Shown here: positions 7,260 through 15,152 of the stretch, piece by piece | Layout of the letters: every line of letters begins with the position of its first letter | Position numbering within the stretch: position 1 is the first letter of the stretch | Assembly (NCBI GenBank): GCA_031274285.1 | Contig: JAISQJ010000140.1 | Coordinates: 1-53,110, forward strand | DNA: 53,110 nucleotides | Direction of reading: 5' to 3' | Origin: Treponema sp. | GTDB lineage: Bacteria; Spirochaetota; Spirochaetia; Treponematales; Breznakiellaceae | The notes under the pieces: model-generated | What the model saw: only the letters and a program-made list of their open reading frames with translations | Databases searched by the model: none | What the model was told of the DNA's origin: nothing | Made by a program: the position numbers and the translations under genes

Positions 7260-8461
7260 GAAGAGCCCAGACGGACGCCAGCCCCTTTCTGTTGGCCGCC
7301 ATCCTCATCCTGCTGGCCGGGGGGATCATCTTTATCTACTTTTATCTCCGTACCGATCCGATTGAGGAGGCCCTATCTGGGGACCGGGTCATCAATACCC
7401 TCTTCGTCCTGGAAAAGGACGCAAAGCCCCTCAGTTCCTTTGTCCTCATGTACTATCCGGCCACCCGGCGGGCCGCAATCTTCGATATTCCCCGGGATCT
7501 GGGGCTTATCATCCGGCGGATAAACCGGACGGACCGGATCGACGCCCTCTATGACCGGCAGAGAATCGGAAATTTTGAAAACGAGATCGAAGTCCTCCTG
7601 GGGATCGAGATAAATTTCTCCGTAATACTGGGGGAAAGGGAGCTGGGCGAAGTGGTGGATCTGCTGGAAGGGGTGGAGATATTTGTCCCCTCCCCGGTGG
7701 AGATCTACGATACCCCCCCCATCCTGTTTCCCGCAGGGCTCGTGCGGCTGGACGGGGACAAGGCCCGGACCTATGTAACCTACGAGCTTCCCGGCGAGGA
7801 CCGGGAAATGGCGTCCTTCCGGCGGCAGCGCTTCTTCCTGGGTTTCATCAAGCGGCTGGGGGAGATGGAGGAAACGCTTTCCAATTCCCAGGTGGAGGCC
7901 CTCTTTCATAGCCTGCTGCTTACCAACATGAGGCGGCGGACCTTCCAGCGGCTCTTTGACGAGTTTGCCCTTATCGATACGGATCGGACCAATATCCAGT
8001 CCGTGGGCGGGAACATCCGGGAAATTTCGGGACAGGCCCTGTTGATACCCTCCTGGGACGGAAACCTGATCAAGCAGATTGTCAGCCAGACCCTGGGGAT
8101 CATCACCCGGCAGTCCGATGGTTCCCTTTCCGACCGGGTTTTTACGATAGAAGTGCTGAACGGGACCACGGCCAACGGTCTGGCGGGCCGGACCGCGGAA
8201 CTTTTGCGGAGTTTCGGCTATGATGTGATCTCCATCGGCAATGCGGATCGCAGCGACGTGGAAAGGACCGAGATTATCGACCGATCGGGTTTTGCCGGCG
8301 AGGTGGCTGCCTTCGGCGATATTATCCGCTGCCGGAATATCCGCTCCGAGGCCCCTATCGTGGATGACCCGGAGACGGAGTTTCAGAACTTTGAATACCG
8401 GTCAGATTTTACGCTGATCATCGGAAGGGATTTTGATGGACGTTATGTATCGGGTGGATGA
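7256..8461 (+). CDS. LytR-CpsA-Psr family protein with LytR C-terminal domain
   Basis: A 401-residue membrane-anchored protein. A single transmembrane helix lies at about residues 10-31, then an LCP domain with DIPRDLGLIIR near residue 75, and a C-terminal LytR_C domain (IEVLNGTTANGLAGRTAELL). LCP enzymes transfer glycopolymers to the cell wall; spirochaetes lack teichoic acids, so the acceptor and donor here are unknown. The GTG start overlaps the nadD stop by four bases, and the 3' end overlaps rsfS. Confidence 0.85.
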   Translation: MRRAQTDASPFLLAAILILLAGGIIFIYFYLRTDPIEEALSGDRVINTLFVLEKDAKPLSSFVLMYYPATRRAAIFDIPRDLGLIIRRINRTDRIDALYDRQRIGNFENEIEVLLGIEINFSVILGERELGEVVDLLEGVEIFVPSPVEIYDTPPILFPAGLVRLDGDKARTYVTYELPGEDREMASFRRQRFFLGFIKRLGEMEETLSNSQVEALFHSLLLTNMRRRTFQRLFDEFALIDTDRTNIQSVGGNIREISGQALLIPSWDGNLIKQIVSQTLGIITRQSDGSLSDRVFTIEVLNGTTANGLAGRTAELLRSFGYDVISIGNADRSDVERTEIIDRSGFAGEVAAFGDIIRCRNIRSEAPIVDDPETEFQNFEYRSDFTLIIGRDFDGRYVSGG

Positions 8462-8846
8462 ACCCTATGCCCCAGAGGTTTCCGCTGTTTCCGGGGACCC
8501 CAAGGATTCGGTATTCGGCCTGGGCATCCTGCTCCGGGACCACAAGGCCCAGGATGTGGTGGCCCTGGATCTGCGGGAGTGTAACAGTTGGACGGATTTT
8601 TTTGTCATAGCCACCGCGGCAAGTTCTTCCCACCTGGAGGGTCTGGAACGCCACATCAAGGACTTTTGCCGGGACCAGGGACTGGAGATTCTGCGGCGCT
8701 CCCCCCGGCCCCGTGGGGAGGCGGAAGACGACTGGCGTCTTACGGACCTGGGGGCCGTGGTGATCCACCTCATGTCGGAGCGGGCCAGGGGCTTTTATGA
8801 ACTGGAGCGGCTGTGGAGCGCCGCCCCGGTGATTTTCCGGTATTAG
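8436..8846 (+). CDS. rsfS: Ribosomal silencing factor RsfS
   Basis: A 136-residue RsfS (YbeB/Iojap) protein that binds L14 and blocks subunit joining in starvation. The family core is clear: ALDLRECNSWTDFFVIATA, HIKDFCR, and DWRLTDLGAVVIHLM with a C-terminal FYELERLW. ATG 8436 is preferred because GGAAGGGA lies 6 bases upstream. The gene overlaps the LCP gene by 26 bases and ends the operon. Confidence 0.95.
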   Translation: MDVMYRVDEPYAPEVSAVSGDPKDSVFGLGILLRDHKAQDVVALDLRECNSWTDFFVIATAASSSHLEGLERHIKDFCRDQGLEILRRSPRPRGEAEDDWRLTDLGAVVIHLMSERARGFYELERLWSAAPVIFRY

Positions 8847-8886
8847 TTTTTCCGGTTAGCGCCGCCTGCAGCGCCGCACGCGATCC

Positions 8887-9366
8887 TTACTCCCCAAAAT
8901 CGTCGTCGTAATCCCCGTCGTCGTCATAGTCGTCGTCAAAATCATCATCATCGTCGTCAAAATCGTCGTCTTCGTCTTCAAAGTCATCCTCAAAGTCATC
9001 TTCCATATCGTCAAAATTGTCGTCATCGTCGTCAATATCCTCGTCATCATCCTCATCGCCAAAGGCAAAGGAGGGGAGGGGAAAAGAAGATACCTGTTCC
9101 CATTCCTGGACGGCAGGATCGCAGGCCGGTCCCGCCGTAAAGAAGGCTCCGTAACCGGCGGACAGCCATCCGGCTGATTCCGGCGTATCGGGAATGGCGG
9201 AAAAGCCCATGACGGGTTGCAAGGCAAGGGCCTCCGTCTCGCTGTCAAGAATCTTTTGGGTATTCATGTGCCCCTCCGGTCTGCTGCCCGTCCAAGACAG
9301 GCTATCGGATAGGAATGGTTGCGGGGACGCATTTGCGCCCAAGCTCATGGCTTCTTCGGGAACCAT
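8887..9366 (-). CDS. Small protein with Asp-rich C-terminal tail
   Basis: A 159-residue protein of unknown function. The first ~100 residues are of ordinary composition (SLGANASPQ..., a Gly/Ala-rich GWLSAGYGAFF stretch). The last ~58 are almost entirely Asp and Glu with spaced Phe and Tyr. The DNA of the tail is an imperfect GAY trinucleotide repeat. ATG 9366 is selected because GGGAGG lies just upstream; an in-frame start at 9420 lies upstream of it. It has its own promoter (TTGACA, 18 bases, TATGTT at 9398-9427 on the minus strand), diverging from ispE. The tail could bind divalent cations or basic proteins; this is inference. Confidence 0.75.
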   Translation of the reverse strand: MVPEEAMSLGANASPQPFLSDSLSWTGSRPEGHMNTQKILDSETEALALQPVMGFSAIPDTPESAGWLSAGYGAFFTAGPACDPAVQEWEQVSSFPLPSFAFGDEDDDEDIDDDDDNFDDMEDDFEDDFEDEDDDFDDDDDDFDDDYDDDGDYDDDFGE

Positions 9367-9397
9367 AGTTCCTCCCTTTCTCAGTGATATTTCTTGA

Positions 9398-9427
9398 AAC
9401 ATAAGGGAGAGTTTAAGCATCTGTCAA
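9398..9427 (-). promoter_or_regulatory. Promoter of the Asp-rich protein gene
   Basis: On the minus strand TTGACA (9422-9427) is separated by 18 bases from TATGTT (9398-9403). It points away from the ispE promoter. Confidence 0.55.
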
Positions 9428-9476
9428 CTGGTTTTTGCAATCTTCTGCCGTTTAACTTTTTTAGAGCGGACCGGCC

Positions 9477-9505
9477 TTTACAGAAGGCTGCTTTTTCATT
9501 ATAAA
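9477..9505 (+). promoter_or_regulatory. Promoter of ispE
   Basis: TTTACA (9477-9482), 17 bases, TATAAA (9500-9505). Only 13 bases separate the -10 from the ispE ATG, so the leader should be about 7 bases. Confidence 0.7.
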
Positions 9506-9518
9506 GGGTCCGGAAGCC

Positions 9519-10535
9519 ATGGCCTGTATCAAAGTAGCGGCCCCCTGCAAGATCAACCTGCACCTTTCCGTGGGGGAACGCCGGGCCGACGGTTATCATA
9601 ATTTAGAGAGTCTTTTCCAAGCCTTGGATTTTGGGGATTCTCTGGACCTGGAATTTTTGGAAGAACGGGACCGCTGCGATATACGGGTCAATTCCCGGCT
9701 TCCGGGACCGGGCTTTCAGCTTCCCCCGGAGGAGAATATCGTGTACAAGGCGGTGTCCCTCTTCCGGCGGCGGACCGGTTTTGACCGGGGTCTGCGGATC
9801 ACGCTGGAAAAGCGGGTTCCCCCCGGCGGGGGGCTGGGGGGAGGTTCCTCCGATGCCGCCGCCGTCCTGGGGGCCCTGGATACGCTGGCGGGGACGGACC
9901 TGGGCCCGGCAGAGCTGAGGGATCTGGCTCTGGCCCTGGGGAGCGATGTTCCCTTTTTCCTGGCCGGTCCCCCCGGAGCGGAGGGAAATTCACGGGTCTT
10001 CTGCGGCGGCGCGGCCTGGGTAAGCGGAAGGGGGGAGCGGATCGTGCCCCTGGCCGGTCCCCGTCCCCGGCCTGTGGTACTGGTGAATCCCGGCTTTCCC
10101 AGCCCCACGGGGGAAGCTTTCCGCCGCCTTGACAAGTGGCGTGCGCGTGCCGGCGCCGGGAGACGTGCCGTTTCCGGTCCCCTTTCCGGTGCCGGAAACG
10201 GCGCCGGGACCGAATCCGCCGCCTTGCCCGGTGCGGAGGCCCTTATCAGGGCCCTGGACGCGGAACCGGGGGATTGGCCCTACAGGAATGATTTTCTTCC
10301 GGTTTTTTGCGAAGGGACCGGGGAGGAAGCGGCGCGGTACCGCCGCATCATTTCCGCCTTGCGGAACGGAGGCGCCGGTTTTGCCGGTTTATCCGGGGCG
10401 GGTTCCACCTGCTTTGGAGTTTTTAACGAAGGAGGATCAGCGAAAAAGACAGCACAATTATTGTCGGCCCAGGGCTTTCTTGTTTATGTAACGTTTTTCC
10501 TTGCGCGTTCGCCGTTTAGGGTATTAAAATGTTAA
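9519..10535 (+). CDS. ispE: 4-diphosphocytidyl-2-C-methyl-D-erythritol kinase
   Basis: A 338-residue GHMP-family kinase, fourth step of the methylerythritol phosphate route to isoprenoids. PCKINLHLSVGERRADGYH (9-27) holds the substrate-binding motif, PPGGGLGGGSSDAA (about 103-116) is the ATP-binding loop, and GLSGAGSTCFGVF is the third GHMP motif. A Gly/Ala/Arg-rich low-complexity insertion sits at about residues 205-235. The start cannot be moved downstream without losing the conserved N-terminus. A near-consensus promoter lies 13 bases upstream, and no strong ribosome binding site is seen. Confidence 0.95.
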   Translation: MACIKVAAPCKINLHLSVGERRADGYHNLESLFQALDFGDSLDLEFLEERDRCDIRVNSRLPGPGFQLPPEENIVYKAVSLFRRRTGFDRGLRITLEKRVPPGGGLGGGSSDAAAVLGALDTLAGTDLGPAELRDLALALGSDVPFFLAGPPGAEGNSRVFCGGAAWVSGRGERIVPLAGPRPRPVVLVNPGFPSPTGEAFRRLDKWRARAGAGRRAVSGPLSGAGNGAGTESAALPGAEALIRALDAEPGDWPYRNDFLPVFCEGTGEEAARYRRIISALRNGGAGFAGLSGAGSTCFGVFNEGGSAKKTAQLLSAQGFLVYVTFFLARSPFRVLKC

Positions 10536-10570
10536 TACTTTGTTGGCCTCGTCGCTAAAGGAGATGCGCC

Positions 10571-10852
10571 ATGGAAATAACTGATATCCGGGTCCGTAAA
10601 GTGACCGGAGAAGGTAAATTGAAGGCGTATGTAACCGTTACATTTGATGATTGCTTTGTCGTGCACAATGTCAAGATCATCGAAGGGAAGAGCGGAGTAT
10701 TTATTGCCATGCCCAGCCGAAAGACCAGGGCCGGTGAGTATAAGGATGTTGCCCATCCCATCAACCCTGAATTCCGGTCGGAATTGCAAAATAGGATTCT
10801 TGAACGTTACGATTCCGGCAACGGAGAAGATGATCTCTCGGTAGAGATATAG
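10571..10852 (+). CDS. spoVG: SpoVG family nucleic-acid-binding regulator
   Basis: A 93-residue SpoVG protein, a site-specific DNA/RNA-binding regulator also found in non-sporulating spirochaetes such as Borrelia. MEITDIRVRKV at the start, FVVHNVKII, and FIAMPSRKT with DVAHPIN are signature segments. The ribosome binding site is AAAGGAG. A 7-bp palindrome, GTATTAA-AATG-TTAATAC, overlaps the ispE stop just upstream. It is followed by tRNA-Gln and rplY. Confidence 0.95.
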   Translation: MEITDIRVRKVTGEGKLKAYVTVTFDDCFVVHNVKIIEGKSGVFIAMPSRKTRAGEYKDVAHPINPEFRSELQNRILERYDSGNGEDDLSVEI

Positions 10853-10903
10853 CGGATTATGCGGCTGCACGGTTCCCAGTATGCTACAATAGCTTAATCG
10901 CGT

Positions 10904-10975
10904 TGGGACGTAGGCAAGTGGTAAGCCACCGGGTTTTGGCTCCGGCATGCACAGGTTCGAACCCTGTCGTCCCAG
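10904..10975 (+). tRNA. tRNA-Gln (TTG anticodon)
   Basis: A 72-base cloverleaf. The acceptor arms TGGGACG and CGTCCCA pair, and the discriminator is G. The anticodon loop TTTTGGC gives TTG, reading CAA. The T loop is GTTCGAACC. CCA is not encoded. A TACAAT box at 10885-10890 may be its -10. Confidence 0.95.
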
Positions 10976-11074
10976 AAGAGAATATCTGATATCTGAAGCC
11001 GGATTTGACACGGCGCTTGAATTGTTTTAAGGTAATGAGAAGTTTTCCTCATAAAAACGAAAAGGAGTTACACC

Positions 11075-11725
11075 ATGAGTCAAGTGGTACTGGCGGCCCG
11101 CAGCAGGGCAGGCAGGGGATCGGCGGAAGCCCGGCGGATCAGGCGGAGCGGCCGGATACCGGCGGTGCTCTACGGCCGGGGCGGTACATCCGTTGCTATC
11201 GATCTTGATGAGCGGGAATTTTCCAACCGGGTTAAGAATATTTCTGAAAGCACCATTGTTAAGGTGGAAGTGGAAGGAAAAACCTACGATGCCTTTGTAA
11301 AGGATACCCAGCGCAGTATTACGGCGGGGAGCATCCTCCATGTGGATTTTTACGAAGTGGAAAGCGGCGTCGCCCTGAGGGCCCGTGTCTCCCTGCACCT
11401 GGTGGGGAATCCCGTGGGCGTGCGGGAAGGGGGCGTCCTCGAATCTCCCCTCCACGAAATCGAAGTGGAATGTCTCCCCAAGGATCTGCCCGAGCGTATC
11501 GAGGTGGATATCGGGGAGCTGAAGGTGAATCAATCCCTCCACGTCCGGGACCTGAACCTGGGCGAGGGGGTCCGCCTAATCTCCGGCGGGGATCAGGTGG
11601 TGGCCCTGGTGAAGTACGCCAGGGAGGAAGCCGCTGCCCCCGCCGCCGACGAAACGGCCGCTGCGGCCGCTGCCGCGGCGGTCCCTGCCGCGGGCGCCGC
11701 TCCCGCGGCCAAGGCCCAAAGTTAG
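11075..11725 (+). CDS. rplY: 50S ribosomal protein L25/general stress protein Ctc
   Basis: A 216-residue Ctc-type L25, which binds 5S rRNA. The L25 domain covers about residues 5-95 (RRIRRSGRIPAVLYGRGG). The TL5 C-terminal beta domain follows to about 185 (VGVREGGVLESPLHEIEV...LPERIEVDI). The tail is Ala-rich low complexity. The start follows AAAGGAG. A perfect intrinsic terminator begins 9 bases after the stop. Confidence 0.95.
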   Translation: MSQVVLAARSRAGRGSAEARRIRRSGRIPAVLYGRGGTSVAIDLDEREFSNRVKNISESTIVKVEVEGKTYDAFVKDTQRSITAGSILHVDFYEVESGVALRARVSLHLVGNPVGVREGGVLESPLHEIEVECLPKDLPERIEVDIGELKVNQSLHVRDLNLGEGVRLISGGDQVVALVKYAREEAAAPAADETAAAAAAAAVPAAGAAPAAKAQS

Positions 11726-11733
11726 CCCTTACA

Positions 11734-11761
11734 GGAATGGGGTTTCCCCATTCCTTTTTTT
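11734..11761 (+). terminator. Intrinsic terminator after rplY
   Basis: A perfect nine-pair stem GGAATGGGG/CCCCATTCC (11734-11742 and 11746-11754) with a TTT loop is followed by seven T (11755-11761). This is one of the clearest terminators in the window, and it lies only 15 bases before the apparent start of tilS. Confidence 0.93.
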
Positions 11762-11776
11762 ACGGCAGGTACCCCT

Positions 11777-13234
11777 CTGCGCTCCCCCGGTGAATTTGAA
11801 GACGCCGTATTAAAAGGCTTAGGCCCGCTGCCTCCGGGGACGGTCCTGCTGGCCGCGGTCTCCGGGGGCGCCGATTCTACCGCCATGCTGGCGGCCCTGG
11901 CCCGGCTGCGGGAGCGGGGAAATTTTTCCCTCCGGGCCGCCCACGTGGAACACGGCATCCGGAACGCGGCGGAGAGCCGGGGGGACGCCCGGGCGGTGCT
12001 CTCCCTCTGTGCGGACCTGGGCCTGTCCTGCCGGGTTCTGACCATCCCCCCGGGAAAAGTGGCGGACTATAGCCGCCGGCGGGGCACGGGCCTGGAGGCT
12101 GCGGCCCGGCATTTCCGCTACCGCCTGTTGCGGCGGGAGGCAGCCCGCCGTGACGCCGGGGCCATAGCGGTGGCCCATACCGGAGACGATGCCCTGGAGC
12201 TCTGCCTGATGCGTATTATCCGGGGTTCAGGGCCCGCGGGGCTCGGCTGCATGCCCCCCTCCCGCCCCGCGGATGTCCCGGGCCGGGGCCTCATACTGCG
12301 GCCCCTCCTTGGCCTTTACCGTGGCGATGTGGAATCCTACCTCCGTGCCCGGGGCATCCCCTGGTGCAGTGATACTACCAATACGGACGAGCGTTTTCTC
12401 CGCAACCGGGTCCGCCTCAGACTTCTGCCCCTGCTTAACGGGTATTTTCCCGGCTGGAAACGGGGCCTGGAGGCCCTGGGCCGTACCCAGAGGCTGGCCG
12501 CGGATTTTATCGACGCCCAGGCCCGGCGCCGCATTGCCTGGGAATGGGCGTATGGTTCACGGGGAAGGGAATTGCGAAGCGGGGCGGACAGGTTTTTTAA
12601 GGAGCCGGAACTCATCCGGGAAGAGGCCCTGTTCCGGGGCCTCAACCTTTTCCGTGCCGCCCAGGGGGGGGCGCCTGAGCCGGTGAAGCGGCGCAGCCTG
12701 CGCCGCTTTGCCCTGGGGGAACTGCGGGACCTGGACCTGGGATTCTGCCGCGTGGCCCTGACCGGGGATCAGGTCTCCATATTCCGTCGGCCCGGCCAGG
12801 GGGAGGCCGGGTTTTCTCTGTTGATCAAAGAGCCGGGACTCTATAAGCTTGAATCGGTCCTTAACCATAAAGCGGATTCTGGCGGAGGGGCGGTAGTAAG
12901 GGTATGGGAACGGAAGGAATCCCCCTCCGCCCGGCGGTCTCCGGCCGGGGAGGGTTTTTTCGCCGCCCTTCCCCTTGTACTTCGCCCATTCCTCCAGGAC
13001 CCGCATTCGGGGGAGGGAAAGCGGCTCACCCTTAAACAGTTGATTCCAAGGGAAACTCAGGCCCCGCCTTTTCCGGCCCTTTGTTTTCAGGATACGGTCA
13101 TGGTCCAGGATGCGGCGGGGACGGCGGCCCTTATCGGCGTCTCACCCCGGAGCGTAGTAATACTGTGGCAGCGGGAATTACAGGGCGGCGGAGCGTTGTT
13201 CTTTTGCGGTATCGGGGGTATTGATGTTCAATAA
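11777..13234 (+). CDS. tilS: tRNA(Ile)-lysidine synthase
   Basis: This enzyme attaches lysine to C34 of tRNA-Ile2, changing AUG to AUA decoding. The PP-loop SGGADS and other family segments (HVEHGIR, EAAARHFRYRLL, AHTGDDALE, RPLLGL, DTTNTDERFLRNRVR) are all present. The first ATG (11885) lies inside the catalytic motif, so it cannot be the start. Reading upstream, the frame is open to the rplY stop but has no ATG, GTG or TTG. CTG 11777, with GGCAGG seven bases before it, gives a normal N-terminus (485 residues). An ATT at 11750 lies inside the terminator hairpin and is less likely. The 3' end overlaps ftsH. Confidence 0.9.
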   Translation: MRSPGEFEDAVLKGLGPLPPGTVLLAAVSGGADSTAMLAALARLRERGNFSLRAAHVEHGIRNAAESRGDARAVLSLCADLGLSCRVLTIPPGKVADYSRRRGTGLEAAARHFRYRLLRREAARRDAGAIAVAHTGDDALELCLMRIIRGSGPAGLGCMPPSRPADVPGRGLILRPLLGLYRGDVESYLRARGIPWCSDTTNTDERFLRNRVRLRLLPLLNGYFPGWKRGLEALGRTQRLAADFIDAQARRRIAWEWAYGSRGRELRSGADRFFKEPELIREEALFRGLNLFRAAQGGAPEPVKRRSLRRFALGELRDLDLGFCRVALTGDQVSIFRRPGQGEAGFSLLIKEPGLYKLESVLNHKADSGGGAVVRVWERKESPSARRSPAGEGFFAALPLVLRPFLQDPHSGEGKRLTLKQLIPRETQAPPFPALCFQDTVMVQDAAGTAALIGVSPRSVVILWQRELQGGGALFFCGIGGIDVQ

Positions 13235-15149
13235 TCAGAACGATAAGTTGCCGCCCCATCCAAATTTGCAGGGAGGCCGGCCGAACCGGTTTGCCCTTGT
13301 TTTTTTTGCGGTGACGGCAGTTCTTTTTGCGGCCTATTTTTTCCGGGGGGAAGGACGGCCCGCGGCCAAGGATATCCGCTATTCAGATTTTCTGCGCTAT
13401 GTGAAACAGGACCAGGTAGAATCCGTAACGATCCACGATAATAATACGGTTGACATATTTCTCAAGGGGAATACCGGTTCCTCGGGGGTCCCCATGAAAA
13501 CCCTTATCCCCTACCAGGACCCCCTCCTTTTGAGCACCCTGCAGGATAAAAACATCAACGTCTCCGGGGCCGTTTCCAGCATTAACCCCTGGCGTGTCGT
13601 CCTGGAATTCCTCCCCTGGATCATCGGCTTCGGTTTTATCTGGATCATGTTCCGTAACATGCAGGGTTCGGGGAACAAGGCCTTTCAGTTCGGCAAGAGC
13701 CGGGCAAAGCGCTACCATGACGAGGGGAAGAAGGTTACCTTTAGCGATGTGGCGGGCCAGCGGGACGCCAAATACGAATTGGAAGAGGTGGTGGCCTTCC
13801 TCAAGAATCCCCAGAAATTTACCAAGATGGGGGCCCGGATTCCCAAGGGGGTGCTGCTGGTGGGGATGCCGGGCACCGGGAAGACCCTCATGGCCAGGGC
13901 GGTGGCGGGGGAGGCCGGGGTGGCCTACTTCCACATGTCCGGTTCCGATTTTGTCGAAATGTTCGTGGGTGTGGGCGCCAGCCGGGTCCGGGACCTCTTT
14001 GAGCAGGGCCGCCGCAATGCCCCCTGTATCATCTTTATCGACGAGCTTGACGCGGTGGGCCGTACCAGGGGCGCCGGGTACGGCGGCGGCCATGACGAGC
14101 GGGAGCAGACCCTCAACCAGCTTCTGGTGGAGATGGACGGCTTCGATTCCAAGGACGGGGTCATCATCCTGGCGGCTACCAATAGGCCCGACGTGCTGGA
14201 CCCGGCGCTGCTCCGGCCCGGACGTTTTGACCGGCAGGTGATGGTGGCCATGCCGGACATCAAGGAGCGGGAAGCGATCCTCAATATCCACGCGGCAAAG
14301 ATTCCCCTGGGCAAGGATATCGATCTTTCCCGCATTGCCAGGGCAACTCCCGGCATGAGCGGCGCGGACATTGCTAATCTAGTGAACGAAGCCGCCCTCT
14401 TCGCCGCGCGCACCGATAAGCCGGAAGTCCAGATGCCCGACTTCGAGGAAGCCAGGGACAAGATCCTCATGGGCGTTGCCCGGACCACCCTGGTGATCTC
14501 CGATAAGGAACGGCGCATGACCGCGGTCCACGAGGCGGGCCATGCCCTGCTCCACTATTTCTTGAAAAACGCCGATCCCCTCCACAAGGTCACCGTGGTG
14601 CCCCACGGCCGGTCCCTGGGCATGGCCATGTCCCTCCCCGAGGAGGATACCTACAGCCGTACCAGGGGGTGGATAGAAGACCGGATCGTCATCTGTTACG
14701 GCGGCTGGGTGGCGGAAAAACTCTTCTACAACGAAACCACCACCGGCACCAAGCAGGACATTCAGCAGGCAACCGATATGGCCAGGCACATGGTCTGCGA
14801 ATGGGGTATGGCGGAGGAATTGGGACCCGTGGCCTACGGCCAGGAGGAGGAACCCATCTTCCTGGGCAAGGAAATAGCCCGCCACAAGGATTACAGCGAG
14901 GACACCGCCCGGCGCATCGATAACGCGGTAAAGGAAATTCTGGACAGTTCCCGGAGCCAGGCCCGCGGCATCCTGGAATCCCACCGGGGGGAACTGGAAA
15001 AGCTGGCCGACGCCCTGCTCAACCGGGAAACCCTGGTAGACGATGAGGTCAGGACTATCCTGGGCCTTCCTCCCCGTGAAGAAAATTCCGCCGCCGCCGG
15101 CGACGCCCCTGGCGATGCCGCCGGTCCGGGTATTCCGGCGGGCTCCTAG
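13224..15149 (+). CDS. ftsH: ATP-dependent zinc metalloprotease FtsH
   Basis: A 641-residue membrane-anchored AAA+ protease that degrades damaged membrane and short-lived proteins. Two transmembrane segments lie at about residues 20-38 and 115-135. The AAA domain has Walker A GMPGTGKT (about 214), Walker [12 protein letters not shown] and RPGRFDR; the zinc site HEAGH is near 438. The C-terminal tail is Ala/Gly/Pro-rich. ATG 13224 is chosen from GGGGG five bases upstream; it overlaps tilS by 11 bases, suggesting translational coupling. Confidence 0.96.
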   Translation: MFNNQNDKLPPHPNLQGGRPNRFALVFFAVTAVLFAAYFFRGEGRPAAKDIRYSDFLRYVKQDQVESVTIHDNNTVDIFLKGNTGSSGVPMKTLIPYQDPLLLSTLQDKNINVSGAVSSINPWRVVLEFLPWIIGFGFIWIMFRNMQGSGNKAFQFGKSRAKRYHDEGKKVTFSDVAGQRDAKYELEEVVAFLKNPQKFTKMGARIPKGVLLVGMPGTGKTLMARAVAGEAGVAYFHMSGSDFVEMFVGVGASRVRDLFEQGRRNAPCIIFIDELDAVGRTRGAGYGGGHDEREQTLNQLLVEMDGFDSKDGVIILAATNRPDVLDPALLRPGRFDRQVMVAMPDIKEREAILNIHAAKIPLGKDIDLSRIARATPGMSGADIANLVNEAALFAARTDKPEVQMPDFEEARDKILMGVARTTLVISDKERRMTAVHEAGHALLHYFLKNADPLHKVTVVPHGRSLGMAMSLPEEDTYSRTRGWIEDRIVICYGGWVAEKLFYNETTTGTKQDIQQATDMARHMVCEWGMAEELGPVAYGQEEEPIFLGKEIARHKDYSEDTARRIDNAVKEILDSSRSQARGILESHRGELEKLADALLNRETLVDDEVRTILGLPPREENSAAAGDAPGDAAGPGIPAGS

Positions 15150-15152
15150 ATC

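Noticed and set aside
11005-11033. Separate promoter for rplY at TTGACA (11005-11010)
   Set aside because: No acceptable -10 at 16-18 bases; TAAGGT matches only three positions.
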